Assembly (NCBI RefSeq): GCF_900104535.1
Contig: NZ_LT629710.1
Location: 3,631,501 to 3,695,500, forward strand
DNA length: 64,000 bases
Direction of reading: 5' to 3'
From: Nakamurella panacisegetis
GTDB taxonomy: Bacteria > Actinomycetota > Actinomycetes > Mycobacteriales > Nakamurellaceae
Part shown: piece after piece, positions 1 to 9,280 of the stretch
How positions within the stretch are numbered: position 1 is the first letter of the stretch
Layout of the letters: every line of letters starts with the position of its first letter
The notes under the pieces: model-generated
Seen by the model: the letters and a program-made list of their open reading frames with translations, nothing else
Database searches by the model: none
What the model was told of the DNA's origin: nothing
Program-made: the position numbers and the translations under genes

Positions 1-1
1 G

Positions 2-1006
2 TCACCGCGGGTCCTGGAGGACCTGTTCTGGCTCGGCCGGTACGCCGAGCGGACCGAGGACCTGACGCGGCTGCTGATCACCGCCCGGGGCCTGGCCGAC
101 ACGTTCCGGTTCCGTCCGTACGACGTCGGCGCCGGCTCGGTCCCGGTGCTCCTGACCGCGGTGACCGCTGTTTCGGCCGCCTATCCGGCACTGGCCCAGG
201 GACAAGACCCGGCCTTCCGGCTGCGTCAGGTGGTGCTCGACGCCGCCACCCCGGGCACCGTGGCCCAGTCGCTGGCCGGACTGCAGGAGACGGCCCGCGC
301 CGTTCGCGACCAATTGTCGGGCGACACCTGGATGGTGCTGGCCGGGGTCGACCGGGCCATCGCCGAACTGGCGGCGACACCGGACGACACCGGCGCCGTC
401 CTGCAGTCCACGCACGCCGCGATCCTGTCCGGGATGCTCGCGCTGTCCGGTCTGGCCAGCGAGAACATGGTCCGCGACCCCGGTTGGCGCCTGATGGACA
501 TCGGCCGCCGGCTGGAGCGCGGCCAGCAACTGGCCGCCCTGCTCCGAACCACGCTGACCCGGGTGCACCCGGCCGACGTCGAGAGCATCGTCATCGAGTC
601 GGTGCTGGCCGTGGCCGAGTCCGGGCTGACCTACCGCCGTCGCTACCGCGGCCGGGTCCAGGTCGGGACGGTGCTCGAGCTGCTGTTGCTCGACGCCGGC
701 AATCCCCGTTCGCTGGCCTATCAGGTGAACGCGATCTCCGAGGACCTCAGGATGCTGCCGGAGGCCTCGGGTACCAGCCGACCCGAGCGGCTCACCGAAG
801 AACTGGCGACCACGTTGCGGCGGGCCCGCCCAGCCCAGATGGACGACGTCGACGCCGCCGGCACCCGGCCCGAACTGGTTGATTTCCTGGCCCACGTGCA
901 CGACGCCCTGCGCAATCTGGCCGATGCCGTTGCGACGTCACATTTCTGGCGGTCCCGACCGATGTTGCCGCTCGGCCAGGAGATCCGCCCCGGGTACGGC
1001 CGATGA
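2..1006 (+). CDS. alpha-E domain protein (DUF403), 5' partial
   Basis: The frame is open from base 2 to the stop at 1004-1006, so 334 residues are visible and the start lies outside the window. The first residues include LEDLFWLGRYAER, typical of the N-terminal helix of the alpha-E (DUF403) family, and the rest is helical and Arg/Leu rich. Alpha-E proteins are encoded beside, or fused to, circularly permuted ATP-grasp enzymes and transglutaminase-like proteins in predicted peptide-synthesis or peptide-tagging systems; their own activity is unproven. A stand-alone member is about 310-320 residues, so this may be the C-terminal part of a long ATP-grasp/alpha-E fusion like that of mycobacteria. 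Its stop overlaps the next start (ATGA), implying coupled translation. Confidence 0.9.
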   Translation, partial: SPRVLEDLFWLGRYAERTEDLTRLLITARGLADTFRFRPYDVGAGSVPVLLTAVTAVSAAYPALAQGQDPAFRLRQVVLDAATPGTVAQSLAGLQETARAVRDQLSGDTWMVLAGVDRAIAELAATPDDTGAVLQSTHAAILSGMLALSGLASENMVRDPGWRLMDIGRRLERGQQLAALLRTTLTRVHPADVESIVIESVLAVAESGLTYRRRYRGRVQVGTVLELLLLDAGNPRSLAYQVNAISEDLRMLPEASGTSRPERLTEELATTLRRARPAQMDDVDAAGTRPELVDFLAHVHDALRNLADAVATSHFWRSRPMLPLGQEIRPGYGR

Positions 1007-1872
1007 GCACGCACCGGCGATACCGCATCGAACATCGCACGGCTTACCACTACTCGGACACCGTCTCGGCGTCCTACGGGCGGGGCTATCTGCGTCCGCG
1101 GGAGCTGCCGTGGCAGGACTGCGAGCAGTACAGCCTGGTGATCGAACCGACGCCGTCCGACGCCGCCGACTCCACCGATGTCTACGGCAACGTGGACAGC
1201 TACTTCCACGTCACCAGTTCGCACACCGACCTGGTGGTCACCGGAGTGTCGGTGGTGCAGGTACGACGGCCCGAACTCGACCTGGCCGCGGCCGCCCGTC
1301 CATGGGAGGAGGCGCAGGTCGGTGCCGTCGATGCCGAAGGGGTCGAATTCCTGCTGGCCTCGCCGTACATCCAGATCACCGACGAGGTCCGGGAGTACGC
1401 GGCCGTCAGCTTCACCCCCGGCCGGCCGGCCGGGGAGTCTCTCCTGGACCTGGTGCACCGCATCCACGCGGACTTCCGGTACCGGTCCGGGGCGACGACC
1501 GTCGGCACCCCGATCCCGAGGATCCTGGCCGAGCGGGAGGGCGTCTGTCAGGACTTCGCCCACCTGGTCGTGGCCTGCGCCCGGGCCCACCGGGTGCCGG
1601 CCCGCTACGTCTCCGGATACCTGGCGACCGACCCGCCGCCCGGCCGGGAGCGGATGGTCGGGGTGGACGCCAGCCACGCGTGGGCGGCGGTGCGCCTGCC
1701 CGGTGGCCACTGGCTGGCCGTCGATCCGACCAACGATCAGCTGGTCGACGAGCGATACACCACGGTCGCCTGGGGCCGGGACTACGGTGACGTCCCGCCC
1801 CTGCGAGGAGTGATCTTCACCGATGCCGAAACCAGCACCATGAAGGTCGCGGTGGACGTCGCGCCGCTGTGA
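1003..1872 (+). CDS. transglutaminase-like cysteine protease family protein
   Basis: This 289-residue protein has the two-part build of bacterial transglutaminase-like proteins. The N-terminal beta-rich region starts with YRIEHRTAYHYS, and the catalytic domain has the nucleophile in GVCQDFAHL (Cys182), then RYVSGYL, the histidine in ASHAWAAVRLP and the aspartate in WLAVDPTND. The triad is complete, so the protein should be an active thiol enzyme (peptidase or transamidase). No signal peptide is seen, so it is probably cytoplasmic. It overlaps the alpha-E gene by four bases, and the pair is a recurring unit in predicted ATP-grasp peptide-modification clusters. The substrate cannot be read from sequence. 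Confidence 0.93.
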   Translation: MSTHRRYRIEHRTAYHYSDTVSASYGRGYLRPRELPWQDCEQYSLVIEPTPSDAADSTDVYGNVDSYFHVTSSHTDLVVTGVSVVQVRRPELDLAAAARPWEEAQVGAVDAEGVEFLLASPYIQITDEVREYAAVSFTPGRPAGESLLDLVHRIHADFRYRSGATTVGTPIPRILAEREGVCQDFAHLVVACARAHRVPARYVSGYLATDPPPGRERMVGVDASHAWAAVRLPGGHWLAVDPTNDQLVDERYTTVAWGRDYGDVPPLRGVIFTDAETSTMKVAVDVAPL

Positions 1873-2040
1873 GGGTGTGGCCTGCACGGCAATCGGGTTT
1901 GGCCGGCCGGATCACGGGAATCGTGCTGACGCGCGATCTGCGGGCGGGCCACTAGGGTTTCGTCCGGACGCGCCCGAGCATCGCCTGAACCGAACCGATG
2001 AAGCCGACCGCCTGGGCCGGAGATGGATGGACACCACCAC

Positions 2041-3042
2041 ATGCGCGACTTCCTGTGCCCCAACTGCGGCCAGCGGCTGGCCTTCGAGAACTCCGTCTGC
2101 CTGAACTGCGGCAGCAACCTGGGCTTCGACCTCGACGCCCGGGACTTCGTACTGGTCGGCCCCAGCGGCCTGACCGGCGAACAACCGCCTCGCCGGATGT
2201 GCGCCAACCTGAACATCGCGTCCTGCAACTGGGTCGTGCCCATGGACGCGCCGACCGGATTGTGCCGCTCGTGCGCACTCACCCGGACCCGCCCGTCCGA
2301 CGCCGACCTGGTGGCTCTGCCGGAGTTCGCCGCGGCCGAGGCGGCCAAGCGTCGACTGGTCGTCGAACTGGTGGAACTCGGCCTGCCGATCAACGGCCGG
2401 GACGTCGACCCGGAGTTCGGGTTGTGCTTCGACCTGCTCTCCAGCGAGCACGAGCAGGTGATGACCGGCCACGACAACGGCGTCATCACCCTCGACCTGG
2501 CCGAGAGCGACGACGTGCACCGGGAGCAGCTCCGGGTGTCGATGGACGAGCCGTACCGCACCCTGCTCGGACACTTCCGGCACGAGATCGGGCACTACTA
2601 CTTCTCGGTCCTGGCCGAGCAGTGGCCGACCCGCGGCGAGTTCCAGACGCTGTTCGGTGACCCGGACGCCGACTACCAGCAGGCGCTTGACCGCCACTAC
2701 TCGCAGGGCGCCCCGCCCGGATGGGAGGACACCTACGTCTCGTCCTACGCCACCATGCACCCGGCCGAGGACTGGGCCGAGACCTTCGCCCACTACCTGC
2801 ACATCCGCGACACCATCGACACCGCAGCCGCTTTCGGTATCGCCCCGGCCGGCGCGACGGTGGACCGGCCGCTGGCCGGCGACGCCGGGTTCGATCGCAT
2901 CATCGAGCTGTGGCTGCCGCTGTCGTGGTCGCTGAACATGATCAACCGGTCGATGGGGCACCAGGACCTCTACCCGTTCGTGCTGCCGCCGGCCGTGCTG
3001 CGCAAGATGCGTCTGGTGCACAAGCTGGTGGCGGCCGCGTAG
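2041..3042 (+). CDS. putative zinc-binding metallopeptidase with N-terminal zinc ribbon
   Basis: The 333-residue product begins with a zinc ribbon (CPNCG and CLNCG within the first 25 residues) and a further cysteine-bearing segment. It carries the metallopeptidase motif HEIGH (His181, Glu182, His185) and a downstream EDWAETFAH segment that can supply the third ligand. This matches the COG4307 / zinc-ribbon plus Peptidase_Mx family. I chose ATG 2041 because family members begin MRDF-like just before the first ribbon; an in-frame ATG at 2023 would add MDGHHH and cannot be excluded. It sits 168 bases after the transglutaminase gene in the same direction and probably works with it, but that is inferred from context. 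Confidence 0.88.
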   Translation: MRDFLCPNCGQRLAFENSVCLNCGSNLGFDLDARDFVLVGPSGLTGEQPPRRMCANLNIASCNWVVPMDAPTGLCRSCALTRTRPSDADLVALPEFAAAEAAKRRLVVELVELGLPINGRDVDPEFGLCFDLLSSEHEQVMTGHDNGVITLDLAESDDVHREQLRVSMDEPYRTLLGHFRHEIGHYYFSVLAEQWPTRGEFQTLFGDPDADYQQALDRHYSQGAPPGWEDTYVSSYATMHPAEDWAETFAHYLHIRDTIDTAAAFGIAPAGATVDRPLAGDAGFDRIIELWLPLSWSLNMINRSMGHQDLYPFVLPPAVLRKMRLVHKLVAAA

Positions 3043-3081
3043 GACCGGCCGGTGGTGTCGCGCCCGTCCGGAGGACGTGGG

Positions 3082-4254
3082 TCAGGCGCGGCCCGGCCGG
3101 ACTGCGAGTTGCCGCACCGCCGGCAGCGCGATGCCCAGGTCGGTGATGCGGCCGGTGAGCGGATCGACCGCCGCGATCCGTCCCTCGTCGGTGGCGATGA
3201 ACAGCCACCGGCCGTCGGGGGAGAACACCATTCGGGTCGCGTCGGGAATGCCGAGTGACCGCGGCAGGGTGGTGCGCGTCCCGTCGCCGAGGTCGAGCAG
3301 GGTCAGCTCCATCGACGAGGAGGTATCCGCCCCCGGGGTCACCATCACCGCGCGACGGTTGTCGGGCGAGACCAGGCCGGCACCCATCGAGCTGGCCACG
3401 GCGTGAGCCAGCGCCTTTCGTCGAGAGGTCATCCGGTCAACGACCGAGGTGACGCACGAGACGTCCGGATCGCACTTCGTGACCACCATCGTTCGGGCGT
3501 TGATCGCGTCCAGGGTGCCGCCGGTCAGCAGCCGGGTCCTCGACGTGCCGCCCAGGAAGACGCCGCGCTCGCCGGAGAAGAACAGAATCTGCCCGGCACC
3601 GTCCGATGCGGCGCTGACCACCGAACTGTCGGCCGGGGCAGCGGCCGTGACAGCCGACGGGTGACCGGCCCAGTCGGTCAGCGTCAACGCGCCGGAGCCG
3701 CGTCGGGCCTGCGTCCACAGATGATCGCGGTCCGGTCCGGGCAGGGCCGGGCCCCCCACGGCCAACACTCCGGGGAGCGCCCGGGCCGGTGCGCCGTCCG
3801 GGACCTCGTATCCGGGCACGTAGTCCAGCGGACGGACGATCACCCCCTCCGGCCCGGCGAGGAAGCTGACCGGACCGGAACTGGCCAGCGACGGAACGCC
3901 GGTCCTGGTCACCCGGCCGCGGGCCGCCTCGATCCGGATGACGCTGTCGTCGCTCCGCGCGAACAGCTCCCATCCGGCCGTGACCCCGAGGACGGAGTGG
4001 TGCAGGTCCACGACGACCGGTGCCGGGCCGGCCGCTCGGGTCACCAGCGGGACCGAGGTGGCACCAACGGGTCCGCGGGTCTGGGGGCTGGACCGCGTGG
4101 TCGGAACCACCTTGGGCACCGGGATGGACAGCGGGGTGCGGGGATGCAGCACGACCGCGACGACGATCACCCCCACCAGCCCGAGCCCCAGCAGTGGCCA
4201 CCAGCGGGTCAGGGGTGGCCGCCCGTCTCTCGTACCGCCGCCGGTTTCGCCCAC
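3082..4254 (-). CDS. membrane-anchored beta-propeller (TolB/WD40-like) protein
   Basis: A GTG at 4254, preceded on the minus strand by AGGACGG at suitable spacing, gives 390 residues. Residues about 19-37 form one transmembrane helix (WWPLLGLGLVGVIVVAVVL) followed by a Pro/Thr-rich linker. The rest is repeated beta segments with blade-like phrases such as VFSPDGRWLFIATDEGRIAAVDP, so the propeller should face outside the membrane. No enzyme motif is visible; these proteins usually bind partners or ligands. The frame stays open to 4533, but that extension would overlap the divergent ABC gene and has low-complexity composition, so I reject it. The specific role is unknown. Confidence 0.8.
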   Translation of the reverse strand: MGETGGGTRDGRPPLTRWWPLLGLGLVGVIVVAVVLHPRTPLSIPVPKVVPTTRSSPQTRGPVGATSVPLVTRAAGPAPVVVDLHHSVLGVTAGWELFARSDDSVIRIEAARGRVTRTGVPSLASSGPVSFLAGPEGVIVRPLDYVPGYEVPDGAPARALPGVLAVGGPALPGPDRDHLWTQARRGSGALTLTDWAGHPSAVTAAAPADSSVVSAASDGAGQILFFSGERGVFLGGTSRTRLLTGGTLDAINARTMVVTKCDPDVSCVTSVVDRMTSRRKALAHAVASSMGAGLVSPDNRRAVMVTPGADTSSSMELTLLDLGDGTRTTLPRSLGIPDATRMVFSPDGRWLFIATDEGRIAAVDPLTGRITDLGIALPAVRQLAVRPGRA

Positions 4255-4447
4255 GGGCCGATGATCCGTCCTGGGCCCGGTGTTGTCACCCGGGGATCCT
4301 GGTGGCTCGCCGCAGACGGGACCTTTGCCTCTGCCGGTCCGGACCGGTGCCCGGTGAGAATCGGACGTGCGGGCTCCGGCCACGCCCGGTCCAGGTGCGG
4401 CGGCCGTGGACGTTCCAGCGCAGGACACCTTCTCGAGCGGAGGAAGC

Positions 4448-5359
4448 ATGGGAGACGAGGCGGTGGTCCGGACGGCCGCCCTGAGCAAATCGTTCAAGGG
4501 CACCGTCGCCCTGCGGGACGTCGACCTGACCATCGAGCGAGGGGAGATCTTCGGCTACCTGGGACCCAACGGGGCGGGTAAGACCACGACCCTGAGGCTG
4601 CTGATGGGCATGTTGCGGCCGACCAGCGGGCGCGCCACCGTGCTGGGCCAGGATGCCTGGCAGCACGCCGTCGACGTGCATCGCCGGGTCGGCTACCTCC
4701 CCGGTGAGCCCGCCCTGTACGGCAAACTGACCGGGCACCAGCACGTGTCCTACTTCGGCCATCTGCGCCGGGACCCGGACAACAAGTCGGCCGCCCGACT
4801 GGCTGCCCGGCTCGACCTGGAGCTGGATCGACCGGCCCGGGAACTGTCGAAGGGCAACCGGCAGAAACTGGCCCTGGTGCTGGCGATGATGTCCGGCCCC
4901 GAACTGTTGATCCTGGACGAACCCACGAGCGGGCTCGACCCGATCGTGCAGCAGGAGTTCCACACCCTCCTGCGGGAGCACACCGAGGCCGGCGGCAGTG
5001 TGCTGCTCTCCTCCCACGTGCTGGGCGAGGTGCAGCGGGTGGCCGACCGGATCGGGGTGGTCCGCGCGGGCCGGTTGATCGCCGTCGAGCGGATGGCCGA
5101 TCTCCGGGTGAAGTCGCTGCATCACGTGGCCGCCCGGTTCACCGACGAGGTAGGCGCGGAGGAGTTCAGCTCGGTGGACGGCGTCCGGGACCTGGTGGTG
5201 GCCGGCCCGGCGATGACCTGCATGGCCACTCAATCGGCGCTCGACGGGCTGCTCCGACAGGTCACCCGGCACCGGGTGGTCGACCTGGACTGCGCCGAGG
5301 CCGATCTGGAGGAGACCTTCCTGGCCTACTACGGAGGTGGCGATCACGATGCCACTTGA
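4448..5359 (+). CDS. ABC transporter ATP-binding protein (ABC-2 type exporter)
   Basis: The 303-residue protein has Walker A GPNGAGKTT, signature LSKGNRQK, Walker B LLILDEPTSGLDP and the H-loop region SSHVLGEVQRVADR, all typical of the CcmA/NatA-like exporter ATPases paired with ABC-2 permeases. The C-terminal ~80 residues form the usual extra beta/alpha region ending in DLEETFLAYYGG. ATG 4448 follows a strong GGAGGAAG ribosome-binding site. The gene overlaps the permease gene by 11 bases, so the two proteins should form one complex. The substrate is not evident; drugs, lipids or other small molecules are typical for the family. Confidence 0.95.
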   Translation: MGDEAVVRTAALSKSFKGTVALRDVDLTIERGEIFGYLGPNGAGKTTTLRLLMGMLRPTSGRATVLGQDAWQHAVDVHRRVGYLPGEPALYGKLTGHQHVSYFGHLRRDPDNKSAARLAARLDLELDRPARELSKGNRQKLALVLAMMSGPELLILDEPTSGLDPIVQQEFHTLLREHTEAGGSVLLSSHVLGEVQRVADRIGVVRAGRLIAVERMADLRVKSLHHVAARFTDEVGAEEFSSVDGVRDLVVAGPAMTCMATQSALDGLLRQVTRHRVVDLDCAEADLEETFLAYYGGGDHDAT

Positions 5360-6167
5360 GGGGACCGTGCTGCGCAACGTCACCGCCAAGACGCTGTACG
5401 ACCAGCGCCGCAGCCTGCTCGCCTGGGCCGTGTCGCTGGTGTTGCTCATTGCCATGTACATCGCCATCTGGCCGAGCATCCGCGACCAGCCGGCCATGAC
5501 CGACTTCCTCAACAACATGCCGAAGGCCATGCGCTCGCTGTTCGCGATGTCCGGCGCCGACATGAGCACCCCGATCGGCTACCTCAAGGTCGAGGTGCTC
5601 TCCCTGATGGGGCCGCTGCTCGTCCTGATCTACGCGATCACCGCCGGATCGGCATCGGTCGCCGGTGAGGAGGACCGGCACACGCTGGATCTGCTGATGG
5701 CCAACCCGATCAGCCGCACGCGTCTGGTGCTGGACAAGGCGGCCGCCATGATCGCCGGAACTTTGCTGCTGGCCGGGGTCATCGCGGCCGCTCTGCTCGT
5801 CGAGAGCCCGCTGGCGGGCATGACCCTGCCGGCCGGCCGGATCATCGCCGCGATGATCCACCTGGCCCTGCTGGCCATGGTGTTCGGATCCCTGGCGTTG
5901 GCCGTCGGCGCGACCACCGGCCACGTCGTCGCCAGCCGGGCCGTGCCCGCGGTGACGGCCGTGATCGCTTACATCGTCAACGGTCTCGGCCCGCAGGTGT
6001 CCTGGCTTGCCCCCTTCCAGAAGTTCTCGCCGTTCTACCAGTACTCCGGGCACGACCCGTTGATCAACGGTCTGTCCTGGCCGGCGGTACTGGTGGCGGT
6101 CGGCACCGTCGCCGTCCTGACCGCACTGGGCGTGGCTGGGTTCCGCCGCCGAGATGTGGCGGCCTGA
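5349..6167 (+). CDS. ABC-2 type transporter permease
   Basis: This 272-residue polytopic membrane protein has about six hydrophobic segments: near residues 20-40, a pair around 85-105, and others such as AAMIAGTLLLAGVIAAALLV. The phrase GEEDRHTLDLLMANPISRTR is characteristic of ABC-2 permeases. I start it at ATG 5349, which has the GGAGG at 5333-5337 at good spacing; the in-frame GTG at 5337 overlaps that site. It overlaps the 3' end of the ATPase gene, so the two are translationally coupled. It is the membrane half of the exporter and the transported compound is unknown. Confidence 0.93.
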   Translation: MPLEGTVLRNVTAKTLYDQRRSLLAWAVSLVLLIAMYIAIWPSIRDQPAMTDFLNNMPKAMRSLFAMSGADMSTPIGYLKVEVLSLMGPLLVLIYAITAGSASVAGEEDRHTLDLLMANPISRTRLVLDKAAAMIAGTLLLAGVIAAALLVESPLAGMTLPAGRIIAAMIHLALLAMVFGSLALAVGATTGHVVASRAVPAVTAVIAYIVNGLGPQVSWLAPFQKFSPFYQYSGHDPLINGLSWPAVLVAVGTVAVLTALGVAGFRRRDVAA

Positions 6168-6305
6168 GCCGACCCGGCCCGGAGTCCGTTTTCCGGCCGG
6201 GCGGGCCCGGGCGTTCGGGGACCTTCGGCTCTGGGCCGGCCGGCCGGCTTCTCGCAGGATCGGCAGCGTCATCGCGTCGAGCGTCGTCCGTCGAAAGGTC
6301 TCGTC

Positions 6306-6713
6306 ATGAGCTACCAGAAACCGAACCCACTCACCCGCTGGGTCGTCAATCCGCTGATCAACCTGACGCACGCCGGGGGAGCGGAGACCCTGACCGTGGT
6401 CGGCCGTCGTAGCGGACGCTCCCGCGACGTGCCGGTGATCCCGGTGCGGGTCGGCGAGTCCCGCTACCTGGTCTGCCCCTACGGCCAGACCGACTGGGTG
6501 CGCAACCTGCGGGCCGCCGGCCGGGGCGAACTCCGCGGCCACGGCGTCGCCGAGCCCTTCGTCGCATCGGAAGTGCCGGTCGCGGAGCGGGCGCCGGTGA
6601 TCGATGCCTACCGCGCCGTCGCCGGCCGGGTGGTGGAACCCCTCTTCCGCGACCTCCCGGATCCGGCCGACCACCCCGTGTTCCGGATCGAACCGGTGAA
6701 CGCGCCGACCTGA
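6306..6713 (+). CDS. nitroreductase/deazaflavin-dependent oxidoreductase family (DUF385)
   Basis: The 135-residue protein shows the DUF385 (F420H(2)-dependent, Ddn-like split-barrel) features: an early THAGGAETLTVVGRRSGR segment, VPVIPVRVGESRYLV, and the WVRNLRAAGRG helix that contributes to cofactor binding. Family members bind coenzyme F420 and reduce quinones or nitro compounds, sometimes at the membrane. The start is ATG 6306 after GAAAGG. It stands alone between the exporter pair and rarA. The F420 assignment comes from the family; close relatives can also bind flavins or lipids. Confidence 0.85.
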   Translation: MSYQKPNPLTRWVVNPLINLTHAGGAETLTVVGRRSGRSRDVPVIPVRVGESRYLVCPYGQTDWVRNLRAAGRGELRGHGVAEPFVASEVPVAERAPVIDAYRAVAGRVVEPLFRDLPDPADHPVFRIEPVNAPT

Positions 6714-6854
6714 GTCGAGGCCACCCGGTAGCTGGCGGCTTCTCTACCACCCGGGACGCTCAGCGATCTGTGACCGCGGGCGACGGTCCCGGATGCGTCG
6801 GCCCGGAGCCGGCGGCCCGGGTGCGGACGGCACCGGGTGGTCGGTGCTGCCCGG

Positions 6855-6860
6855 TAGCCT
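6855..6860 (+). promoter_or_regulatory. candidate -10 box for leaderless rarA
   Basis: TAGCCT lies six bases before the GTG start of rarA, and no ribosome-binding site precedes that GTG. The spacing fits transcription beginning at the start codon. No convincing -35 is visible. Confidence 0.5.
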
Positions 6861-6866
6861 CGCGTC

Positions 6867-8300
6867 GTGACCGATATCGAACCAGGGCTGTTCGGCCCCG
6901 AGGCCGGACCGTCCCCGGCCCGCGGGGCCGGCATCGACCCGATCGCGTCGGTCCGCCCACCCGATCGGTTCGACCCGCAGGCGCCGCTGGCCGTGCGCAT
7001 GCGGCCGCGCACCCTGGACGAGGTCGTCGGCCAGACGCATCTGCTCGGCCCGGGCGCCCCGCTGCGCCGGCTGGTCGAGGGCGGCTCGCCGTCGTCCATG
7101 CTGCTGTACGGCCCGCCCGGGACCGGCAAGACCACGATGGCGACCCTGGTCGCCGGGGCCACCGGGCGGCAGTTCGCGCAGTTGTCCGCGCTCAATGCGG
7201 GCGTCAAGGAAGTCCGGCAGGTGATCACCGACGCGGCCGCCGCCCTCCGTCGCACCGGTGAGCAGACCGTGCTGTTCATCGACGAGGTCCACCGCTTCTC
7301 CAAGACCCAACAGGACTCACTGCTCGGTGCGGTGGAAAACCGGACAGTCATTCTCATCGCGGCCACCACGGAGAACCCGTTCTTCTCGGTCGTCTCCCCG
7401 TTGTTGTCGAGATCCCTTGTCCTGCAACTGCAACCGCTTACCGAGGACGAGGTCGGTCAGTTGCTCGACCGGGCCGTGACCGACGAGCGAGGCCTGGGCG
7501 GCGCACTCCGACTGTCGCCCGAGGCCAGGTCGCACATCCTGGCCCTGGCCGGTGGCGACGCCCGGCGGGCGCTGACCGCGCTGGAGGCGGCCGCCGACAG
7601 CGTGCAGGACGAGGGCGGTACCGAGATCGGCCTGACCGCCGTCGAACGGGCGGTCAACCGGGCGGCCGTGCGGTACGACCGCGACGGGGACCAGCACTAC
7701 GACGTCACCAGCGCGTTCATCAAGTCGATCCGCGGCAGTGATGTGGACGCGGCCCTGCACTACCTGGCCCGGATGCTGGAAGCGGGAGAGGACCCGCGGT
7801 TCATCGCCCGCCGGTTGATGATCCACGCCTCCGAGGACATCGGAATGGCCGATCCGACGGCCCTGCCGGTGTGTGTGGCCGCCGCTCAGGTGGTGCAGTT
7901 GGTCGGGCTGCCAGAGGCCCGCATCGGATTGGCCCAGGCCACCATCCACCTGGCCACGGCGCCCAAGTCGAACGCCGTCGTCGAGGCCATCGGCGCGGCC
8001 ATGGCCGACGTGCGGGCCGGCAAGGCGGGCCCGGTCCCGCCCGCACTGCGCGACGGGCACTACCCGGGGGCGGCCAAACTGGGCAACGCGCAGACGTACG
8101 TCTATCCGCCGAGCGTGCCCGGAGGGGTGGCCACACAGCAGTACCCGCCGGACGAACTGGTCGGCCGCGACTACTACACGCCCGTCGGCCGAGGGGCCGA
8201 ACGGTCCATCGCCGAGCGGTTGCCGGTGCTCCGCCGGGTCATCCGCGGCATCAGGGACAAAGGCATCAAGGACACCGTCGAGACGAAGGGCAAGTCATGA
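6867..8300 (+). CDS. rarA: replication-associated recombination protein A (AAA+ ATPase RarA/MgsA)
   Basis: This 477-residue AAA+ ATPase has Walker A GPPGTGKT (residues 82-89), Walker B FIDEVHRF followed by [13 protein letters not shown], sensor 1 [10 protein letters not shown], and a C-terminal tetramerisation/helical region with [11 protein letters not shown]. Length and order match RarA/MgsA (Mgs1/WRNIP1 family), which acts at stalled replication forks, interacts with SSB and remodels DNA ends. The GTG start is supported by the family N-terminus and a -10-like TAGCCT six bases upstream. The last codons overlap the quinone reductase start (ATGA). Confidence 0.96.
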   Translation: MTDIEPGLFGPEAGPSPARGAGIDPIASVRPPDRFDPQAPLAVRMRPRTLDEVVGQTHLLGPGAPLRRLVEGGSPSSMLLYGPPGTGKTTMATLVAGATGRQFAQLSALNAGVKEVRQVITDAAAALRRTGEQTVLFIDEVHRFSKTQQDSLLGAVENRTVILIAATTENPFFSVVSPLLSRSLVLQLQPLTEDEVGQLLDRAVTDERGLGGALRLSPEARSHILALAGGDARRALTALEAAADSVQDEGGTEIGLTAVERAVNRAAVRYDRDGDQHYDVTSAFIKSIRGSDVDAALHYLARMLEAGEDPRFIARRLMIHASEDIGMADPTALPVCVAAAQVVQLVGLPEARIGLAQATIHLATAPKSNAVVEAIGAAMADVRAGKAGPVPPALRDGHYPGAAKLGNAQTYVYPPSVPGGVATQQYPPDELVGRDYYTPVGRGAERSIAERLPVLRRVIRGIRDKGIKDTVETKGKS

Positions 8301-9265
8301 CCGTAGCCATCAGCGTCCAGCGGGCCGGTGGGCCCGAAGTACTCCAGATCGCCGAGGTCGATCTGCCCGCCCCCGGGCCGGGGCAGGCCCTGCTCGAGGT
8401 GGCCGCGGCCGGGGTGAACTTCATCGACATCTACCGCCGCAGCGGCGTCTATCCGGTGGAGTACCCGTACACGCCGGGCCACGAAGGGGCCGGGCGGGTA
8501 CTGGCCGTCGGTCCCGGGGTCACACTCGTCGAGGTCGGCGACCGGGTCGCCTGGTGCGATGTCCCCGGTTCCTACGCCGCCCGGACCGTCGGCGCCGTCG
8601 ACCGGCTGATCCCGGTGCCGGACCCGGTCGACGACCAGCAGGCCGCCGCCTTCCCGCTCCAGGGGCTGACCGCGCACTACCTGGCCACCGATTCCTATCG
8701 GATCCAACCCGGCGACACCGTGCTGATCCACGCCGGGGCCGGCGGCGCCGGGCTGCTGCTCACCCAGATCGCCAAGATCAAGGGGGCGACCGTCATCACC
8801 ACCGTCTCCACCCCGGCCAAGGCCGAACTGTCCCGGCGGGCCGGTGCCGATCACGTCCTCGTCGGCTACGACGGCTTCGCCGGTCAGGTCAGAGACCTGA
8901 CCGGGGGAGCCGGCGTCCAGGCCGTCTACGACGGGGTCGGCAAGGACACCTTCGACGGGTCCATGGACGCCCTCGCGCGACGGGGGACGCTCGTCCTGTT
9001 CGGCGGGTCGAGCGGGCAGGTACCTCCGGTGGATCCGCAGCGGCTCAATCGCGGCGGATCGTTGTCTCTCACCCGGCCCACCCTGGGCGACTTCACGGCC
9101 ACCCGGGAGGAACTCCTGGCCCGGGCCGACGACCTGCTGACCTGGATCGCAGACGGCCGGCTGCACATCACCGTCGGCGCCACCTACCCGTTGGCCGACG
9201 CCGGGCGGGCGCAGGAGGACCTGGCCGCGCGCCGTACCACCGGGAAGCTGCTGCTCATCCCGTAG
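8297..9265 (+). CDS. NADPH:quinone reductase (zinc-independent MDR family)
   Basis: The 322-residue protein is a medium-chain dehydrogenase/reductase of the quinone oxidoreductase type. The N-terminal GroES-like domain has [15 protein letters not shown] and [12 protein letters not shown]. The Rossmann domain has [23 protein letters not shown], followed by the [11 protein letters not shown] and LFGGSSG segments. The zinc-ligand cysteines of alcohol dehydrogenases are missing, as expected for Qor. It should reduce quinones with NADPH, by one-electron chemistry in the Qor subfamily. Its ATG overlaps the rarA stop by four bases, so the genes are co-transcribed although the functional link is unclear. 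Confidence 0.93.
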   Translation: MTVAISVQRAGGPEVLQIAEVDLPAPGPGQALLEVAAAGVNFIDIYRRSGVYPVEYPYTPGHEGAGRVLAVGPGVTLVEVGDRVAWCDVPGSYAARTVGAVDRLIPVPDPVDDQQAAAFPLQGLTAHYLATDSYRIQPGDTVLIHAGAGGAGLLLTQIAKIKGATVITTVSTPAKAELSRRAGADHVLVGYDGFAGQVRDLTGGAGVQAVYDGVGKDTFDGSMDALARRGTLVLFGGSSGQVPPVDPQRLNRGGSLSLTRPTLGDFTATREELLARADDLLTWIADGRLHITVGATYPLADAGRAQEDLAARRTTGKLLLIP

Positions 9266-9280
9266 CCGGCGCGGCCGACC

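Noticed and set aside
4255-4533. N-terminal extension of the propeller protein to 4533
   Set aside because: It would cross the start of the ABC ATPase gene and adds low-complexity sequence before the membrane helix. GTG 4254 has a ribosome-binding site.
6168-6305. Hairpin after the ABC-2 permease gene as a terminator
   Set aside because: CCGG-rich segments can pair around TTTT, but the stem is imperfect and no T-run follows, so the evidence is too weak.
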